Positions 29,485 through 38,712 are shown, counted from the stretch's first letter. The stretch is DNA of 64,000 bases from Arthrobacter psychrochitiniphilus (GCF_003185915.1 NZ_QHLZ01000004.1:1-64000), one strand, 5' to 3'. The notes: generated by a model from the sequence alone, not told the origin. Numbers and translations are program-made.

Positions 29485-30609
29485 TTACGAGGAAGGCAAC
29501 CTCACTGGCATTACCAGGTAGCGGTACTCATCCCGGCGGTCACCGTCAAGATCATCTTGGGCATTGATCATGGCTGGTTTTGGTGCCGAGGTGAAGGAGA
29601 ACCGAACGTACTTGCTGTCGAAGGCATTCAGACCCTCACTGAGGTAGTGCGGGTTGAATGCAACAGTAATTTCATCGCCCACAAGTGCTGCTTCCAGGTT
29701 CTCCGACGCCTGTGCATCCTCGCCAGTGCCCGCATCGAGGGTGAGCTGACCATCAGTGAAAATCAACCGTACTGGCGTGTTTCTTTCAGCAACCAGGGAA
29801 ACTCGACGAACAGCTTCGGCCAAGGCATGGGTTTCTACTGTTGCATAAATGGGAGTGGTGTCCGGGAATAGTGACCGAATCTTGGGATATTCTCCATCAA
29901 CCAACAGGGAGGTGGTGCGGCGTCCGCCACTTTCGAAGCCGATGAGTTCGCTGTTGGATGACAAGGCAATGTTGATGTTTCCAGCATTGCCAAGAGTTTT
30001 GGCCACTTCGCTGAGAGTTTTTGCCTTGATCAAAGCGGCGGCAGAAATATTGGGCGTTGAAGGGTTCCAACGCACTTCCCGCAGTGCCAACCTGTACCTG
30101 TCAGTGGCCAAGAGAGTGATCAGATCACCCTCAATTTCCATCTTGACGCCGGTCAGAACGGGAAGGGTGTCATCCTTGCTCGAGGCAATAATGACCTGGG
30201 AAACAGCCTGCGCAAAAGCCTCGCCGTCCACCGTTCCACTAATTTCTGGAAGAGCAGGAAGTTCCGGGTAGTCGTTGACAGGCATGGTGGCCAAATGAAA
30301 GCGGCTGCTACGGCAAGTCAAAGTCACCTTGTTGCCGTCGGTCTCTACATCAACGGGAGCGGCCGGAAGGCTTCGGCAGATGTCCGCCAAAAGACGCCCG
30401 GAAACAAGGATGGTCCCTTCTTCGGAGATATCTGCTGGTATCTGCAACCGTGCCGAGATCTCGTAGTCAAAGCTGGACAGGCTCAAGGTACCGGCTTCGG
30501 CCTTTAGCAACAGGCCTGAGAGGACCGGGACAGGAGGCCGGGGAGACAAGGAACGTGCGGCCCAGCTGACTGCTTCGGTCAGAACATCCCGTTCGACTCG
30601 GAACTTCAC
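29485..30609 (-). CDS. dnaN: DNA polymerase III beta sliding clamp
   Basis: A 374-residue protein with the three-domain clamp fold. Landmarks are MKFRVERDVLTEAVSWAARS, SSFDYEISA, LLATDRYRLALREV and the C-terminal YLVMPVRL. GTG start with AAAGGCGG upstream. It encircles DNA and tethers polymerases; it lies next to oriC. Confidence 0.98.
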   Translation of the reverse strand: MKFRVERDVLTEAVSWAARSLSPRPPVPVLSGLLLKAEAGTLSLSSFDYEISARLQIPADISEEGTILVSGRLLADICRSLPAAPVDVETDGNKVTLTCRSSRFHLATMPVNDYPELPALPEISGTVDGEAFAQAVSQVIIASSKDDTLPVLTGVKMEIEGDLITLLATDRYRLALREVRWNPSTPNISAAALIKAKTLSEVAKTLGNAGNINIALSSNSELIGFESGGRRTTSLLVDGEYPKIRSLFPDTTPIYATVETHALAEAVRRVSLVAERNTPVRLIFTDGQLTLDAGTGEDAQASENLEAALVGDEITVAFNPHYLSEGLNAFDSKYVRFSFTSAPKPAMINAQDDLDGDRRDEYRYLVMPVRLPSS

Positions 30610-30832
30610 GGAAGGGTGCCGCCTTTCAAGGTACGAAAAAAATTTAAGGGTTCCCAGTGGACCTGTCCGAAGGGGTCAGACACCAAGGTTGAAATTACAT
30701 CCTTGGAGACAGCTTAGCGCCTTGGGAAGTTCATTTGGACATTGGTCTTTGCCCTGGCCAGGGCCGGATGGGATAAAAGGTAAATGTTGTTTGAAACGAA
30801 AGATTCTTGTAGTTCGTAGTGTTAATAAGTCC

Positions 30833-31029
30833 TGTGGATACTGTGGATAAGTGCCTTTGAGCACGTGATTTCGCAGAAGTTGCCTGTGCACAGGTTGTGA
30901 GGCTGTCCCGTTTTGGGGTGTGGGGAACGGTGGAGAACTTTTTGAGTGCTTTTAATGATCCACAGGCAACCCGGTAGTTATCCGCAGGTTGGGGAGGTTG
31001 TGCCTGAGTAATCCACAGGCTTATCCACA
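30833..31029. promoter_or_regulatory. oriC: oriC region: dnaA-dnaN intergenic DnaA boxes
   Basis: Perfect TTATCCACA boxes occur at 30842-30850 (reverse) and 31021-31029. One-mismatch boxes are at 30833-30841 (reverse), 30956-30964, 30978-30986 and 31009-31017. The whole intergenic stretch 30610-31066 holds no gene and also carries A/T-rich patches (AATTTCTCAGAATTTTT). In actinobacteria the origin lies between dnaA and dnaN, so this is the best oriC candidate. It also includes the dnaN promoter region. Confidence 0.85.
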
Positions 31030-31066
31030 CCTGTTAATTTCTCAGAATTTTTCCCCGCTCCGCGGG

Positions 31067-32503
31067 TTACCCTTCGCGCTGCTGCTGTTTAATCTTGTTG
31101 GTGAGCTCAGTTACCTGGTTGTAGATGGCGCGTCTCTCAGCCATCAATTCCCGGATCTTCCGGTCTGCATGGATCACCGTGGTGTGGTCCCGCCCGCCAA
31201 ACTCCTGACCAATCTTGGGAAGAGACATGTCAGTCAGCTCACGGCACAAGTACATGGCAATTTGCCGGGCTGTAACCAGGGTGCGGGTCCGCGACTTGCT
31301 GCACAGCTCTTCTAGAGAAATGTTGAAGTAGGCAGCCGTCTGACCAAGGATTGCAGTGGACGTGATTTCCTGGGCCCCATCGTCAGTAATCAGGTCCTTC
31401 AACACCAGCTCTGCAAGCCCAACATCTACTGGTTGCCGGTTCAAGCTCGCGAACGCTGTTACACGAATCAGTGCGCCTTCAAGTTCCCGAATGTTTGTGG
31501 AGATCTTCGATGCGATGTATTCCAAGGCGTCATCCGGTGCAGAAAGCCCTTCTCCAATAGCCTTTTTCCTCAAAATCGCGATCCGAGTCTCGAGTTCAGG
31601 GGGCTGAACGTCTGTCAGCAAGCCCCACTCAAAACGTGAACGCATGCGCTCCTCGAAACCCTGGAGACGCTTGGGCGGCAAATCCGAGGTGATAACTACC
31701 TGCTTGTTGTGGTTATGAAGCGCATTGAAGGTATGGAAGAACTCTTCTTGTGTAGCGTCCTTATTGGCCAAAAACTGAATGTCATCAATCAGAAGGATGT
31801 CCACATTGCGGTACAGCTGCTTGAAGCTGGCGCCTTCATCGTCCCGGATGGAGTTGATGAAGTCATTAGTGAACTCCTCAGAATTCACATACCGAACCCG
31901 GATGCCTGTGTAGAGGCGGCGCGCATAATGACCAATGGCATGCAAGAGGTGAGTCTTTCCCAGACCGGAATCGCCGTAAATGAACAGCGGGTTATAGGCC
32001 TTGGCCGGTGCCTCAGCCACGGCAACTGCCGCTGCATGGGCAAATCTGTTGGAAGCACCAATCACAAAAGAGTCAAAAACATATTTCGGATTGAGCCGGC
32101 CAAATTCTTGTGACGTGCTCGGCAACATGGGAGAAGGCTTAGAGATGTGCTCCACGGGTTCATGGTGGGCCGGGCTATCAGCACGAACCTGAACCTGCGC
32201 GGGAACAGTTTCTTCTTCCTTAGCAGGAGGTACCAGGTCAGCGTTGACACTGAAGGCGCAACTGATTTCCTCGGAAAAGACTTGGGCCAAAGCATCGCTC
32301 AACGCTGTATGAAGCTGGTTTTGCAGCACTTCACGAGTGAGTTCATTGGGGACCGCCACCAACAAGGTGTTTCCGATCAGGCCCTGCGGCTGTGTCAGAA
32401 CTACGAATCCGCGTTGCCGCGGAGAAACACGTTCGTCCTGCTCAAGAATGCGAATGACTCGTCGCCAGGAGCTGCCAACGTCATTGATGTCCTCAGTGCT
32501 CAT
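31067..32503 (-). CDS. dnaA: chromosomal replication initiator DnaA
   Basis: A 478-residue AAA+ protein: N-terminal domain I, an acidic linker, Walker A GDSGLGKTHLL, Walker B LLIDDIQF, a sensor region and the DNA-binding domain IV with GGRDHTTVIHA. DnaA-ATP binds TTATCCACA boxes and opens oriC. Start ATG 32503 is preferred to ATG 32515: the upstream GGATGGA is seven bases from 32503 but almost touches 32515. Confidence 0.98.
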   Translation of the reverse strand: MSTEDINDVGSSWRRVIRILEQDERVSPRQRGFVVLTQPQGLIGNTLLVAVPNELTREVLQNQLHTALSDALAQVFSEEISCAFSVNADLVPPAKEEETVPAQVQVRADSPAHHEPVEHISKPSPMLPSTSQEFGRLNPKYVFDSFVIGASNRFAHAAAVAVAEAPAKAYNPLFIYGDSGLGKTHLLHAIGHYARRLYTGIRVRYVNSEEFTNDFINSIRDDEGASFKQLYRNVDILLIDDIQFLANKDATQEEFFHTFNALHNHNKQVVITSDLPPKRLQGFEERMRSRFEWGLLTDVQPPELETRIAILRKKAIGEGLSAPDDALEYIASKISTNIRELEGALIRVTAFASLNRQPVDVGLAELVLKDLITDDGAQEITSTAILGQTAAYFNISLEELCSKSRTRTLVTARQIAMYLCRELTDMSLPKIGQEFGGRDHTTVIHADRKIRELMAERRAIYNQVTELTNKIKQQQREG

Positions 32504-32630
32504 TGACCGTTCCATCCTTACTGCCGACTCAAGAGCCGAAAATTTCGCAATTTACACACACCGTGTACGTGACTTCAGTTACACACATAAAACCAAATTT
32601 TTTTATGAGCGCAGACCCACTCAAACTGAG

Positions 32631-32802
32631 TAATCCACAGAGTTATACACATCGGTGGATAACTTGCCACTGGCCTAGCCTAGAGGATGGATGAGCCAGA
32701 AGATAGCGAGAGAAAGTGCTTGTGGATAAATGTCACAGCAGCGCCCTCCTGCGCACCTCATCCACAGAAGTTGTCCACTTAGTTATGCACAGCTGTGGAT
32801 GA
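32631..32802. promoter_or_regulatory. DnaA-box cluster upstream of dnaA
   Basis: One perfect box lies at 32721-32729 (reverse). One-mismatch boxes lie at 32631-32639, 32643-32651, 32654-32662 (reverse), 32758-32766, 32783-32791 and 32794-32802 (reverse). The cluster lies between dnaA and rpmH and probably mediates dnaA autoregulation and part of origin function. An A/T-rich tract (32595-32606) lies between it and dnaA. The stretch 32516-33070 holds no gene. Confidence 0.8.
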
Positions 32803-32887
32803 AGCGTTTATAAGCTGTTTTTCAGGATTCCGAGGACCCAAACAGGGACAATTCGCCTCCGTGGCGCTGAAGTCTTCATACTCCGGT

Positions 32888-32917
32888 TTGACTGACAGGT
32901 GTTGCGTGACCTAACGT
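32888..32917 (+). promoter_or_regulatory. candidate rpmH promoter
   Basis: TTGACT at 32888-32893 and TAACGT at 32912-32917 are separated by 18 bases on the forward strand. They lie about 150 bases before rpmH, giving a long leader. Confidence 0.4.
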
Positions 32918-33070
32918 TGTGAAGTCCCATGTGTCTGTTTTGCGCCCCGGCGTGCACTCCCCATAAATGAGGAGTGGAAAGGAACAGGCATCCATATACT
33001 TAGCGTCGACCCCTTTCTTACCTGTTAGTTACGGGCAAGGCGCATCTTTGATTGTCTTGGAGTAACTACC

Positions 33071-33208
33071 GTGAGCAAGCGGACTTTTCAGCCGAACAAC
33101 CGCCGTCGTGCCAAGAAGCACGGCTTCCGCCTACGCATGCGCACCCGCGCCGGCCGCGCCATTTTGGCAGCACGCCGCACCAAGGGTCGCGTAGAGCTGT
33201 CGGCCTAA
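33071..33208 (+). CDS. rpmH: 50S ribosomal protein L34
   Basis: A 45-residue basic protein starting [20 protein letters not shown] and containing [15 protein letters not shown], the complete L34 signature. GTG start. It belongs to the large subunit and opens the rpmH-rnpA-yidD-yidC-jag-rsmG run. Confidence 0.98.
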   Translation: MSKRTFQPNNRRRAKKHGFRLRMRTRAGRAILAARRTKGRVELSA

Positions 33209-33263
33209 ACAATAGCTGCTTGACGATTCGTCGAGCCTTATAGAAGTAGCGGTTGATCGCAAG

Positions 33264-33689
33264 GTGCTAGCCACCAAGAATAGAATGCGGACTTCCGCCA
33301 ACTTCTCACATACTGTACGTTCCGGCGTCCGAAATGGACGCCGGAACTTAGTGTTATATATGGTGTCCACTTCTCCGGATGCACCCAGCCAAGTTGGGTT
33401 CATTGTGGCGAAGACTGTTGGGAACGCTGTGACCCGTAACCTCGTTAAGAGGAGACTGAGGGAAATTGTTGTTGAGACAATTAAGCAGCATCCTTACGGG
33501 GTCAATGTAGTTGTGCGCGCTTTGCCCGTTTCAGCGCAGGCTTCCTTCAACGACCTTGTCATGGACTATCGAAAGGCCTTCTTTGCTGCATCGACCCGTT
33601 TACGGGACAGCGCAGCAGGCTCTTCGCCATTAATTTCAACACCATCAGTTGACAAGGCACATGAGTCAAAAGGAGAAGATGTTTTGTGA
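33264..33689 (+). CDS. rnpA: ribonuclease P protein component
   Basis: A 141-residue protein with FSHTVRSGVRNGRRNLVLYM, GFIVAKTVGNAVTRN and the family motif KRRLRE. It binds RNase P RNA for tRNA 5' maturation. GTG 33264 (VLATKNRMR) is the normal N-terminus. The stop overlaps the yidD start in GTGA. The C-terminal tail beyond about 115 is low-complexity. Confidence 0.96.
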   Translation: MLATKNRMRTSANFSHTVRSGVRNGRRNLVLYMVSTSPDAPSQVGFIVAKTVGNAVTRNLVKRRLREIVVETIKQHPYGVNVVVRALPVSAQASFNDLVMDYRKAFFAASTRLRDSAAGSSPLISTPSVDKAHESKGEDVL

Positions 33690-34081
33690 GCAGCTCACAA
33701 ACTCAAGGGCGTGCGCCCAGCCTACTCGGCGCCGTCGCACGTTTCTTGTGGCATGTTCCCCGCAACATTCTCATTATCGTTTTGAAATTATACCGGCGCG
33801 TCGTCTCACCCATTTATGGGCAGGTGTGCCGGTTTTTTCCGTCATGTTCAGCCTACGCACTGGAGGCTGTGACTGTTCACGGCGCAGTCAAGGGCACATG
33901 GTTTTCCATGCGGCGGGTTATCCGCTGCCATCCTTGGAGCGCCGGTGGCCTGGATCCGGTTCCGTCACCGGCAGTTGTGGATTGGGATGACCCTTCCACG
34001 GTGCCACTCATTGTCCAACTGAACCACCCGGTTGTATTTCTGGCCAAGCAACAGGAAACGCAAAGTCGCAAAGCGGCTTGA
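33686..34081 (+). CDS. yidD: membrane protein insertion efficiency factor YidD
   Basis: A 131-residue protein with family motifs: RVVSPIYGQVCRFFPSCSAYALEAVTVHGA and RRVIRCHPWSAGGLDPVP. The usual YidD is about 70-110 residues; the extra C-terminal tail (LNHPVVFLAKQQETQSRKAA) is common in Micrococcaceae. GTG start, RBS AAAGGAG. Sits between rnpA and yidC, as in most bacteria. Confidence 0.95.
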   Translation: MSSSQTQGRAPSLLGAVARFLWHVPRNILIIVLKLYRRVVSPIYGQVCRFFPSCSAYALEAVTVHGAVKGTWFSMRRVIRCHPWSAGGLDPVPSPAVVDWDDPSTVPLIVQLNHPVVFLAKQQETQSRKAA

Positions 34082-34099
34082 GGAGATAGATAAAGAAAT

Positions 34100-35065
34100 A
34101 TGGGCTTCTTCAATACAATTCTGTTCCCCTTCAAGTGGATCGTCTCGTGGATCATGGTTGCCTTCCATGATGTTCTGACAACCTTGGGGATGGATGCTGC
34201 CTCGGGCATCACCTGGACCTTGTCAATCATTGGTTTGGTGTTGGTGATTCGTGCCGCATTGATTCCGGTTTTCGTCAAGCAGATCAAGGCACAGCGCGGC
34301 ATGCAAGCGCTGCAGCCGGATATGAAGAAGCTGCAGGCCAAGTACAAGGGTAAGACCGATCAGCTCTCACGCCAGGCCATGGGCCAGGAACAGATGGCGC
34401 TGTACAAGGAGCACGGAACCAACCCGTTCTCTGCTTGTTTGCCCATGTTGATCCAGATGCCGTTTTTCTTCTCCCTCTTCCAAGTGCTTTCGGGCGTGGC
34501 CAAGGCCAACTCTGAGAACATCGGTATTGGTGCGATGACTCATGCGCAGGTTGTGCAATTTGACGAAGCCACCATCTTCGGTGCCCGCCTTTCCGATGCC
34601 CTGCTTCCCTCGTTTCAGGGCGGCAACCTGACGGTCACCATTGCCGTGCTGTCAATCGTGATGATTCTGGCAATGATTGCCTCACAGTTCATCACGCAGA
34701 AGCAGATCATGTCGAAGAACATGTCTGAAGAAGCCATGCAGGGCCCTTTCATGAAGCAGCAAAAGATGATGCTTTATGTACTGCCGTTGGTCTTCGGTAT
34801 TGGTGGTATCAACTTCCCTATCGGTGTTTTGATCTACTGGACCACTACCAACCTGTGGACCATGGGTCAGCAGTTCTTCGTTATCCGCCGCATGCCTACT
34901 CCCGGCTCACCGGCGTACAAGGAATACCAGAAGCGCCGCGAGGCCAAGGGCCTGCCGCTGCTGGGTGCATCCAAGAAGACGGTCGAGGCAGAAGTTATTG
35001 CGGAGAGCCCTGATCTGAAGGGGCAGCGGAACCAGCCACAACGCAAGAACAGGAAGAAGAAATAA
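34100..35065 (+). CDS. yidC: membrane protein insertase YidC/OxaA
   Basis: A 321-residue protein with about five helices. The YidC hydrophilic groove is in helices VIRAALIPVFVKQIKAQRGM, PFSACLPMLIQMPFFFSLFQ and the C-terminal FPIGVLIYWTTTNLWTMGQQ. A basic tail (KNRKKK) may bind ribosomes. It inserts proteins into the membrane with or without Sec. The stop overlaps the jag start (TAATG). Confidence 0.96.
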   Translation: MGFFNTILFPFKWIVSWIMVAFHDVLTTLGMDAASGITWTLSIIGLVLVIRAALIPVFVKQIKAQRGMQALQPDMKKLQAKYKGKTDQLSRQAMGQEQMALYKEHGTNPFSACLPMLIQMPFFFSLFQVLSGVAKANSENIGIGAMTHAQVVQFDEATIFGARLSDALLPSFQGGNLTVTIAVLSIVMILAMIASQFITQKQIMSKNMSEEAMQGPFMKQQKMMLYVLPLVFGIGGINFPIGVLIYWTTTNLWTMGQQFFVIRRMPTPGSPAYKEYQKRREAKGLPLLGASKKTVEAEVIAESPDLKGQRNQPQRKNRKKK

Positions 35066-35592
35066 TGCCTGAAGAAACGCAGCTTGTCCCTGAGGAAGTA
35101 TCCGCCCCGGTAGAACCCGGTGTTAGCCGCTTGGAAGAAGAAGGCGACATTGCCGCCGACTACCTTGAAGAGCTTCTCGACATTGCCGATATCGATGGCG
35201 ATATCGACATTGAAGTTCGTAATGGCCGGACCTACATCTCCATTGTTGCTGATGAGGAGTCTGATTCGTTGCAGAGCCTGGTAGGGCAGGACGGCGAAGT
35301 CCTTGACGCCTTGCAGGAACTGACCCGTTTGAGTGTTCTCTCGGCAACGGAAAGCCGGTCCCGTCTTGTTCTGGACATTTCTGGCTACCGTGGCCGCCGG
35401 AACGAAGAGCTTGCCAAGATTGCCCAGGATGCGGCAGATCTGGTCAGCGGTGGCCAAGAATCAGTGGCGTTGGATCCCATGGGAGCCTATGAGCGCAAGA
35501 TTGTGCACGACGCCATTGCTGAACTGGGTTTGGAATCCGAATCTGAAGGTGAAGGCACACGCCGTCACATTGTGGTGAGCGCAGCTCATTAG
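35065..35592 (+). CDS. jag: KhpB/Jag-type RNA-binding protein (KH and R3H)
   Basis: A 175-residue protein with an acidic N-terminus, a KH-like domain (DIDIEVRNGRTYISI, GQDGEVLDALQELT) and an R3H domain (DPMGAYERKIVHDAIAEL, ending GEGTRRHIVVS). Co-transcribed with yidC. Relatives bind RNA and affect cell division and elongation. Confidence 0.94.
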   Translation: MPEETQLVPEEVSAPVEPGVSRLEEEGDIAADYLEELLDIADIDGDIDIEVRNGRTYISIVADEESDSLQSLVGQDGEVLDALQELTRLSVLSATESRSRLVLDISGYRGRRNEELAKIAQDAADLVSGGQESVALDPMGAYERKIVHDAIAELGLESESEGEGTRRHIVVSAAH

Positions 35593-35620
35593 GCCGCAGT
35601 TTTCAAATAGCTACCAAACG

Positions 35621-35662
35621 GTCCCGGCCGCTGCCTCAGGGAGCGGCCGGGACCTAAATTTT
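35621..35662 (+). terminator. rho-independent terminator after jag
   Basis: GTCCCGGCCGCT and AGCGGCCGGGAC pair perfectly with a nine-base loop, followed by CTAAATTTT. It separates the yidC-jag transcript from rsmG, though read-through is possible as rsmG begins 15 bases later. Confidence 0.85.
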
Positions 35663-35676
35663 AGAGGACACATATC

Positions 35677-36315
35677 GTGGTGGAACTTACTGCACAAGAG
35701 GCTCTTGCGGCCGAACAAATTTTTGGCGAACGCCTTGATCTCGCCAAACGATATGTTGAACATTTGGCAACGTCAGGCATTGAACGTGGGCTGATTGGTC
35801 CAAGAGAAGTACCTCGTTTGTGGAGTCGGCACGTTTTGAACTGCGCGGTGGTGGCAGAACTGATTGCCGACGGCGCTAAAGTTGCCGATGTGGGCAGTGG
35901 CGCCGGCTTGCCAGGGCTCTGTTTGGCTATTGCCCGACCTGATCTGTACCTGACACTCATTGAGCCACTTGAACGGCGGGTCACCTGGCTCGAAGAAGTC
36001 GTCATGGATCTGGGACTCAACAATGTGGAAATCATTCGCTCCAGGGCAGAAGCCGCCATTGGCAAGGTTGAATGCTCAGTTGTTACCGCTCGAGCAGTAT
36101 CTGCTTTGAAGACTTTAGCTCCACTGACTATTCCGCTCTTGGGTGGCGAGGGGGAACTCTTGGCGATCAAGGGCCGGAGTGCTGAAGACGAGATTGCTAC
36201 CGCTGGCAAGACACTTAGAAACCTCGGTGGGTATGAGACATCGATCGTTATTGCAGGGCAAGATGTTCTGGACGAGCCCACAACAGTGGTTCGTGTCAAG
36301 GTGAAGCGGCGCTGA
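35677..36315 (+). CDS. rsmG: 16S rRNA (guanine527-N7)-methyltransferase RsmG
   Basis: A 212-residue SAM-dependent methyltransferase with LIGPREVPRLWSRHVLNC, VADVGSGAGLPGL and SRAEAAIG motifs. It modifies G527 of 16S rRNA, and loss gives low-level streptomycin resistance. GTG start after GAGGACA. A hairpin (ATTCCCAC TGCT GTGGGAAT, 36315-36334) overlaps its stop. Confidence 0.95.
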   Translation: MVELTAQEALAAEQIFGERLDLAKRYVEHLATSGIERGLIGPREVPRLWSRHVLNCAVVAELIADGAKVADVGSGAGLPGLCLAIARPDLYLTLIEPLERRVTWLEEVVMDLGLNNVEIIRSRAEAAIGKVECSVVTARAVSALKTLAPLTIPLLGGEGELLAIKGRSAEDEIATAGKTLRNLGGYETSIVIAGQDVLDEPTTVVRVKVKRR

Positions 36316-36389
36316 TTCCCACTGCTGTGGGAATGAACCGATAAGCTAGAGGTTGGCAACCATCGCCACAAGAAAGTGAGAGTGCAAGC

Positions 36390-37445
36390 GTGACCAGTAG
36401 CGAAGCAGCTTCGCAACGGATCCCTCCGTTCATGACATTGGGGTCGGCACGTTCTAACGCCTCAAATCAACCTAATTCAATTGATTTACGCCAACGAAGT
36501 TCTAATGCTGGTGTTTCACGTGAAACAAGTGCGGATGCTTTGAGTTCACTCAATGATGAGCTCGATGACAGTAGCCCCATTGCTAGCCAGCTCGTCAGTG
36601 AGACTAAGCGTCGCGAACGGTTGCTGGGGCGCAAGCTTCCCCGGCCGTCACATACGCGCATTCTGACGGTGGCTAATCAGAAAGGTGGGGTCGGAAAAAC
36701 GACCACCACAGTGAATGTTGCAGCTGCACTTGCTTCTGCAGGATTGCATGTCCTGGTGATTGATATTGACCCTCAGGGAAATGCATCCACAGCACTCGGC
36801 ATACCTCACCATGCGGAAATCGATAGTATTTATGATGTTTTGATCAATGATGTGGCCATGGCCGAAGTAGTTGCCCAGTGCCCCGACATTGCGAATTTGT
36901 ACTGTGCCCCCGCAACCATCCATCTCGCGGGTGCTGAAATTGAGCTTGTATCCCTCGTCGCGAGGGAGCAGCGACTTCGCCGGGCCATAGATGAGTATGT
37001 TAAGTTCCGGGCAAAGAGCGGTGAAGCGCGGCTAGATTTCATCTTCATCGACTGCCCGCCCAGCCTTGGGCTCCTGACGGTCAATGCGTTTTGTGCGGCG
37101 AACGAGGTTATGATTCCCATTCAGTGTGAGTACTACGCACTGGAAGGACTGAGTCAGCTTTTGAAGAATATCGAAATGATCCAAAAGCACCTGAATTCAG
37201 ATCTGATTGTCTCCACTATTTTGCTGACCATGTACGATGGGCGGACAAACTTGGCTGCTCATGTGGCAGCTGATGTGCGCGAGCACTTCCCACAGCAGGT
37301 ATTGAGGGCCATGATTCCACGGTCCGTCCGTATTTCTGAGGCTCCCAGCTATCAGCAGACGGTGATGACTTACGATCCTTCGTCAACTGGAGCACTGTCA
37401 TATCTTGAGGCTGCGGCTGAACTGGCTGAGCGCTCCACGGTTTAA
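36390..37445 (+). CDS. parA: chromosome partitioning ATPase ParA
   Basis: A 351-residue protein with an N-terminal extension (about 1-85) and the ParA/Soj ATPase domain: deviant Walker A NQKGGVGKTTTTVN, DIDPQGNAST, and Walker B-like DFIFIDCPPSLG. ATP-dependent ParA patterns move ParB-parS toward the poles. The extension contains a perfect parS site within the coding region (36512-36527), encoded by CFTxN-like codons. GTG start; about 90 bases precede parB. Confidence 0.96.
   Translation: MTSSEAASQRIPPFMTLGSARSNASNQPNSIDLRQRSSNAGVSRETSADALSSLNDELDDSSPIASQLVSETKRRERLLGRKLPRPSHTRILTVANQKGGVGKTTTTVNVAAALASAGLHVLVIDIDPQGNASTALGIPHHAEIDSIYDVLINDVAMAEVVAQCPDIANLYCAPATIHLAGAEIELVSLVAREQRLRRAIDEYVKFRAKSGEARLDFIFIDCPPSLGLLTVNAFCAANEVMIPIQCEYYALEGLSQLLKNIEMIQKHLNSDLIVSTILLTMYDGRTNLAAHVAADVREHFPQQVLRAMIPRSVRISEAPSYQQTVMTYDPSSTGALSYLEAAAELAERSTV
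36512..36527. promoter_or_regulatory. parS: parS site 1 (perfect)
   Basis: TGTTTCACGTGAAACA matches the consensus ParB-binding site exactly. It lies inside the parA N-terminal coding region. Confidence 0.96.
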
Positions 37446-37534
37446 TGCGATTAGTCGCATAGAATCGTTCCAATTCACTTTAAAGTTCATCAGAGCCCAC
37501 ATGGCGTGGGTTTCATTCAATGGAGGATGTCTCA

Positions 37535-38548
37535 ATGACTGACAAGCGCAGGGGTCTCGGTCGTGGGTTGGGTGCATTGATCCCGAACTCATCTGGTGAT
37601 GAGAGTGGATCCTCTCAGCCAACACGTCCTGTCGACTTGTTCTTTCCGGAGCCCAAATCCCGTAAACCAGCGGTAGCTCCCACTAATACCGTAAAAAAGC
37701 CTGTAGAAGCCAAGAATGTTGAACTTGTAGAAGTTCCAGGTGCCACTTTCATGGAACTTCCTGTTGGCGAAATCCATCCGAACCGTAAACAGCCACGTAC
37801 TCTCTTTGATGAGGACGATATGGCGGAACTGGTTCACTCAGTCCGTGAAATCGGAATCCTACAACCAATTGTTGTCCGCAAGTCCACTGAAAAGGGCGAT
37901 CAGCCCTACGAATTGGTAATGGGTGAACGCCGCTGGCGTGCGAGTCAGGCCGCAGGCTTGGAAACTATTCCCGTTATTGTCAGGGAAACTACTGATGACA
38001 ACTTGCTACGTGATGCTCTTTTAGAGAACCTGCACCGAAGCCAGCTGAATCCACTGGAAGAGGCCGCCGCCTACCAGCAACTTTTGGAAGATTTTGGCAC
38101 TACGCATGAGCAGCTTGCCGATAAGATCGGCCGCTCACGTCCACAGGTATCCAACACGTTACGACTGCTGAAGCTTCCTCCGTTGGTTCAGCGCAGGGTG
38201 GCCTCCGGTGTGTTGTCTGCTGGTCATGCTCGGGCGCTCCTGGCTCTTCCGGATGCGGTGGCCATGGAAAACTTGGCTCAGAAGATTATTGCCGAGGGGA
38301 TGTCGGTTCGCTCGACCGAAGAGGCAGTCCAGCTCTATCAGGCACCGTTGGATGGAAAGAAGCCGGCAACTAAGACTTCTAGCCCACGTCACGAACGACT
38401 TGATTTCTTGGCAAGTTCGCTGGCAGATCGACTGGACACGAACGTGAAGATTTCCCTCGGTGCCCGTAAGGGTAAGGTCAGTATTGAGTTTGCGTCAGTC
38501 GAGGATCTTAACCGGATCATGGATGTCTTGAGTCCCGACGCGAATTAG
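37535..38548 (+). CDS. parB: chromosome partitioning protein ParB
   Basis: A 337-residue protein: CTPase/ParB N-domain (IHPNRKQPRTLFDEDDMAEL, IVVRKST, GERRWRASQAAG, ENLHRSQLNPLEEAAAY), helix-turn-helix (EQLADKIGRSRPQVSNTLRL) and a C-terminal dimerisation domain. It binds parS and slides as a CTP clamp. ATG 37535 is chosen over ATG 37520, because GGAGG lies about eight bases before it. Confidence 0.97.
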   Translation: MTDKRRGLGRGLGALIPNSSGDESGSSQPTRPVDLFFPEPKSRKPAVAPTNTVKKPVEAKNVELVEVPGATFMELPVGEIHPNRKQPRTLFDEDDMAELVHSVREIGILQPIVVRKSTEKGDQPYELVMGERRWRASQAAGLETIPVIVRETTDDNLLRDALLENLHRSQLNPLEEAAAYQQLLEDFGTTHEQLADKIGRSRPQVSNTLRLLKLPPLVQRRVASGVLSAGHARALLALPDAVAMENLAQKIIAEGMSVRSTEEAVQLYQAPLDGKKPATKTSSPRHERLDFLASSLADRLDTNVKISLGARKGKVSIEFASVEDLNRIMDVLSPDAN

Positions 38549-38558
38549 TGAGTGTTAG

Positions 38559-38600
38559 CGAGAGTGGCGGTGTTTCACGTGAAACACCGCCACTCTCGTC
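38559..38600. terminator. perfect 40-bp palindrome with parS at its centre
   Basis: Bases 38559-38598 are a perfect 40-bp palindrome: CGAGAGTGGCGG, the 16-bp parS (38571-38586) and the complement CCGCCACTCTCG. TCTTTAA follows. It lies 11 bases after the parB stop, so the RNA hairpin could end parAB transcription while the DNA is a ParB site. Confidence 0.85.
38571..38586. promoter_or_regulatory. parS: parS site 2 (perfect)
   Basis: TGTTTCACGTGAAACA, an exact consensus site, at the centre of the palindrome after parB. Confidence 0.96.
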
Positions 38601-38712
38601 TTTAAAATATGTTCGCCAGGATTGATCCTAAGCGTAAAAATCGCGACCTTGACTGACACTCAGCGCTTCCAGATTCGGTCAATTTAGGAAAGCTGATGCA
38701 ACTTGGATGCAA

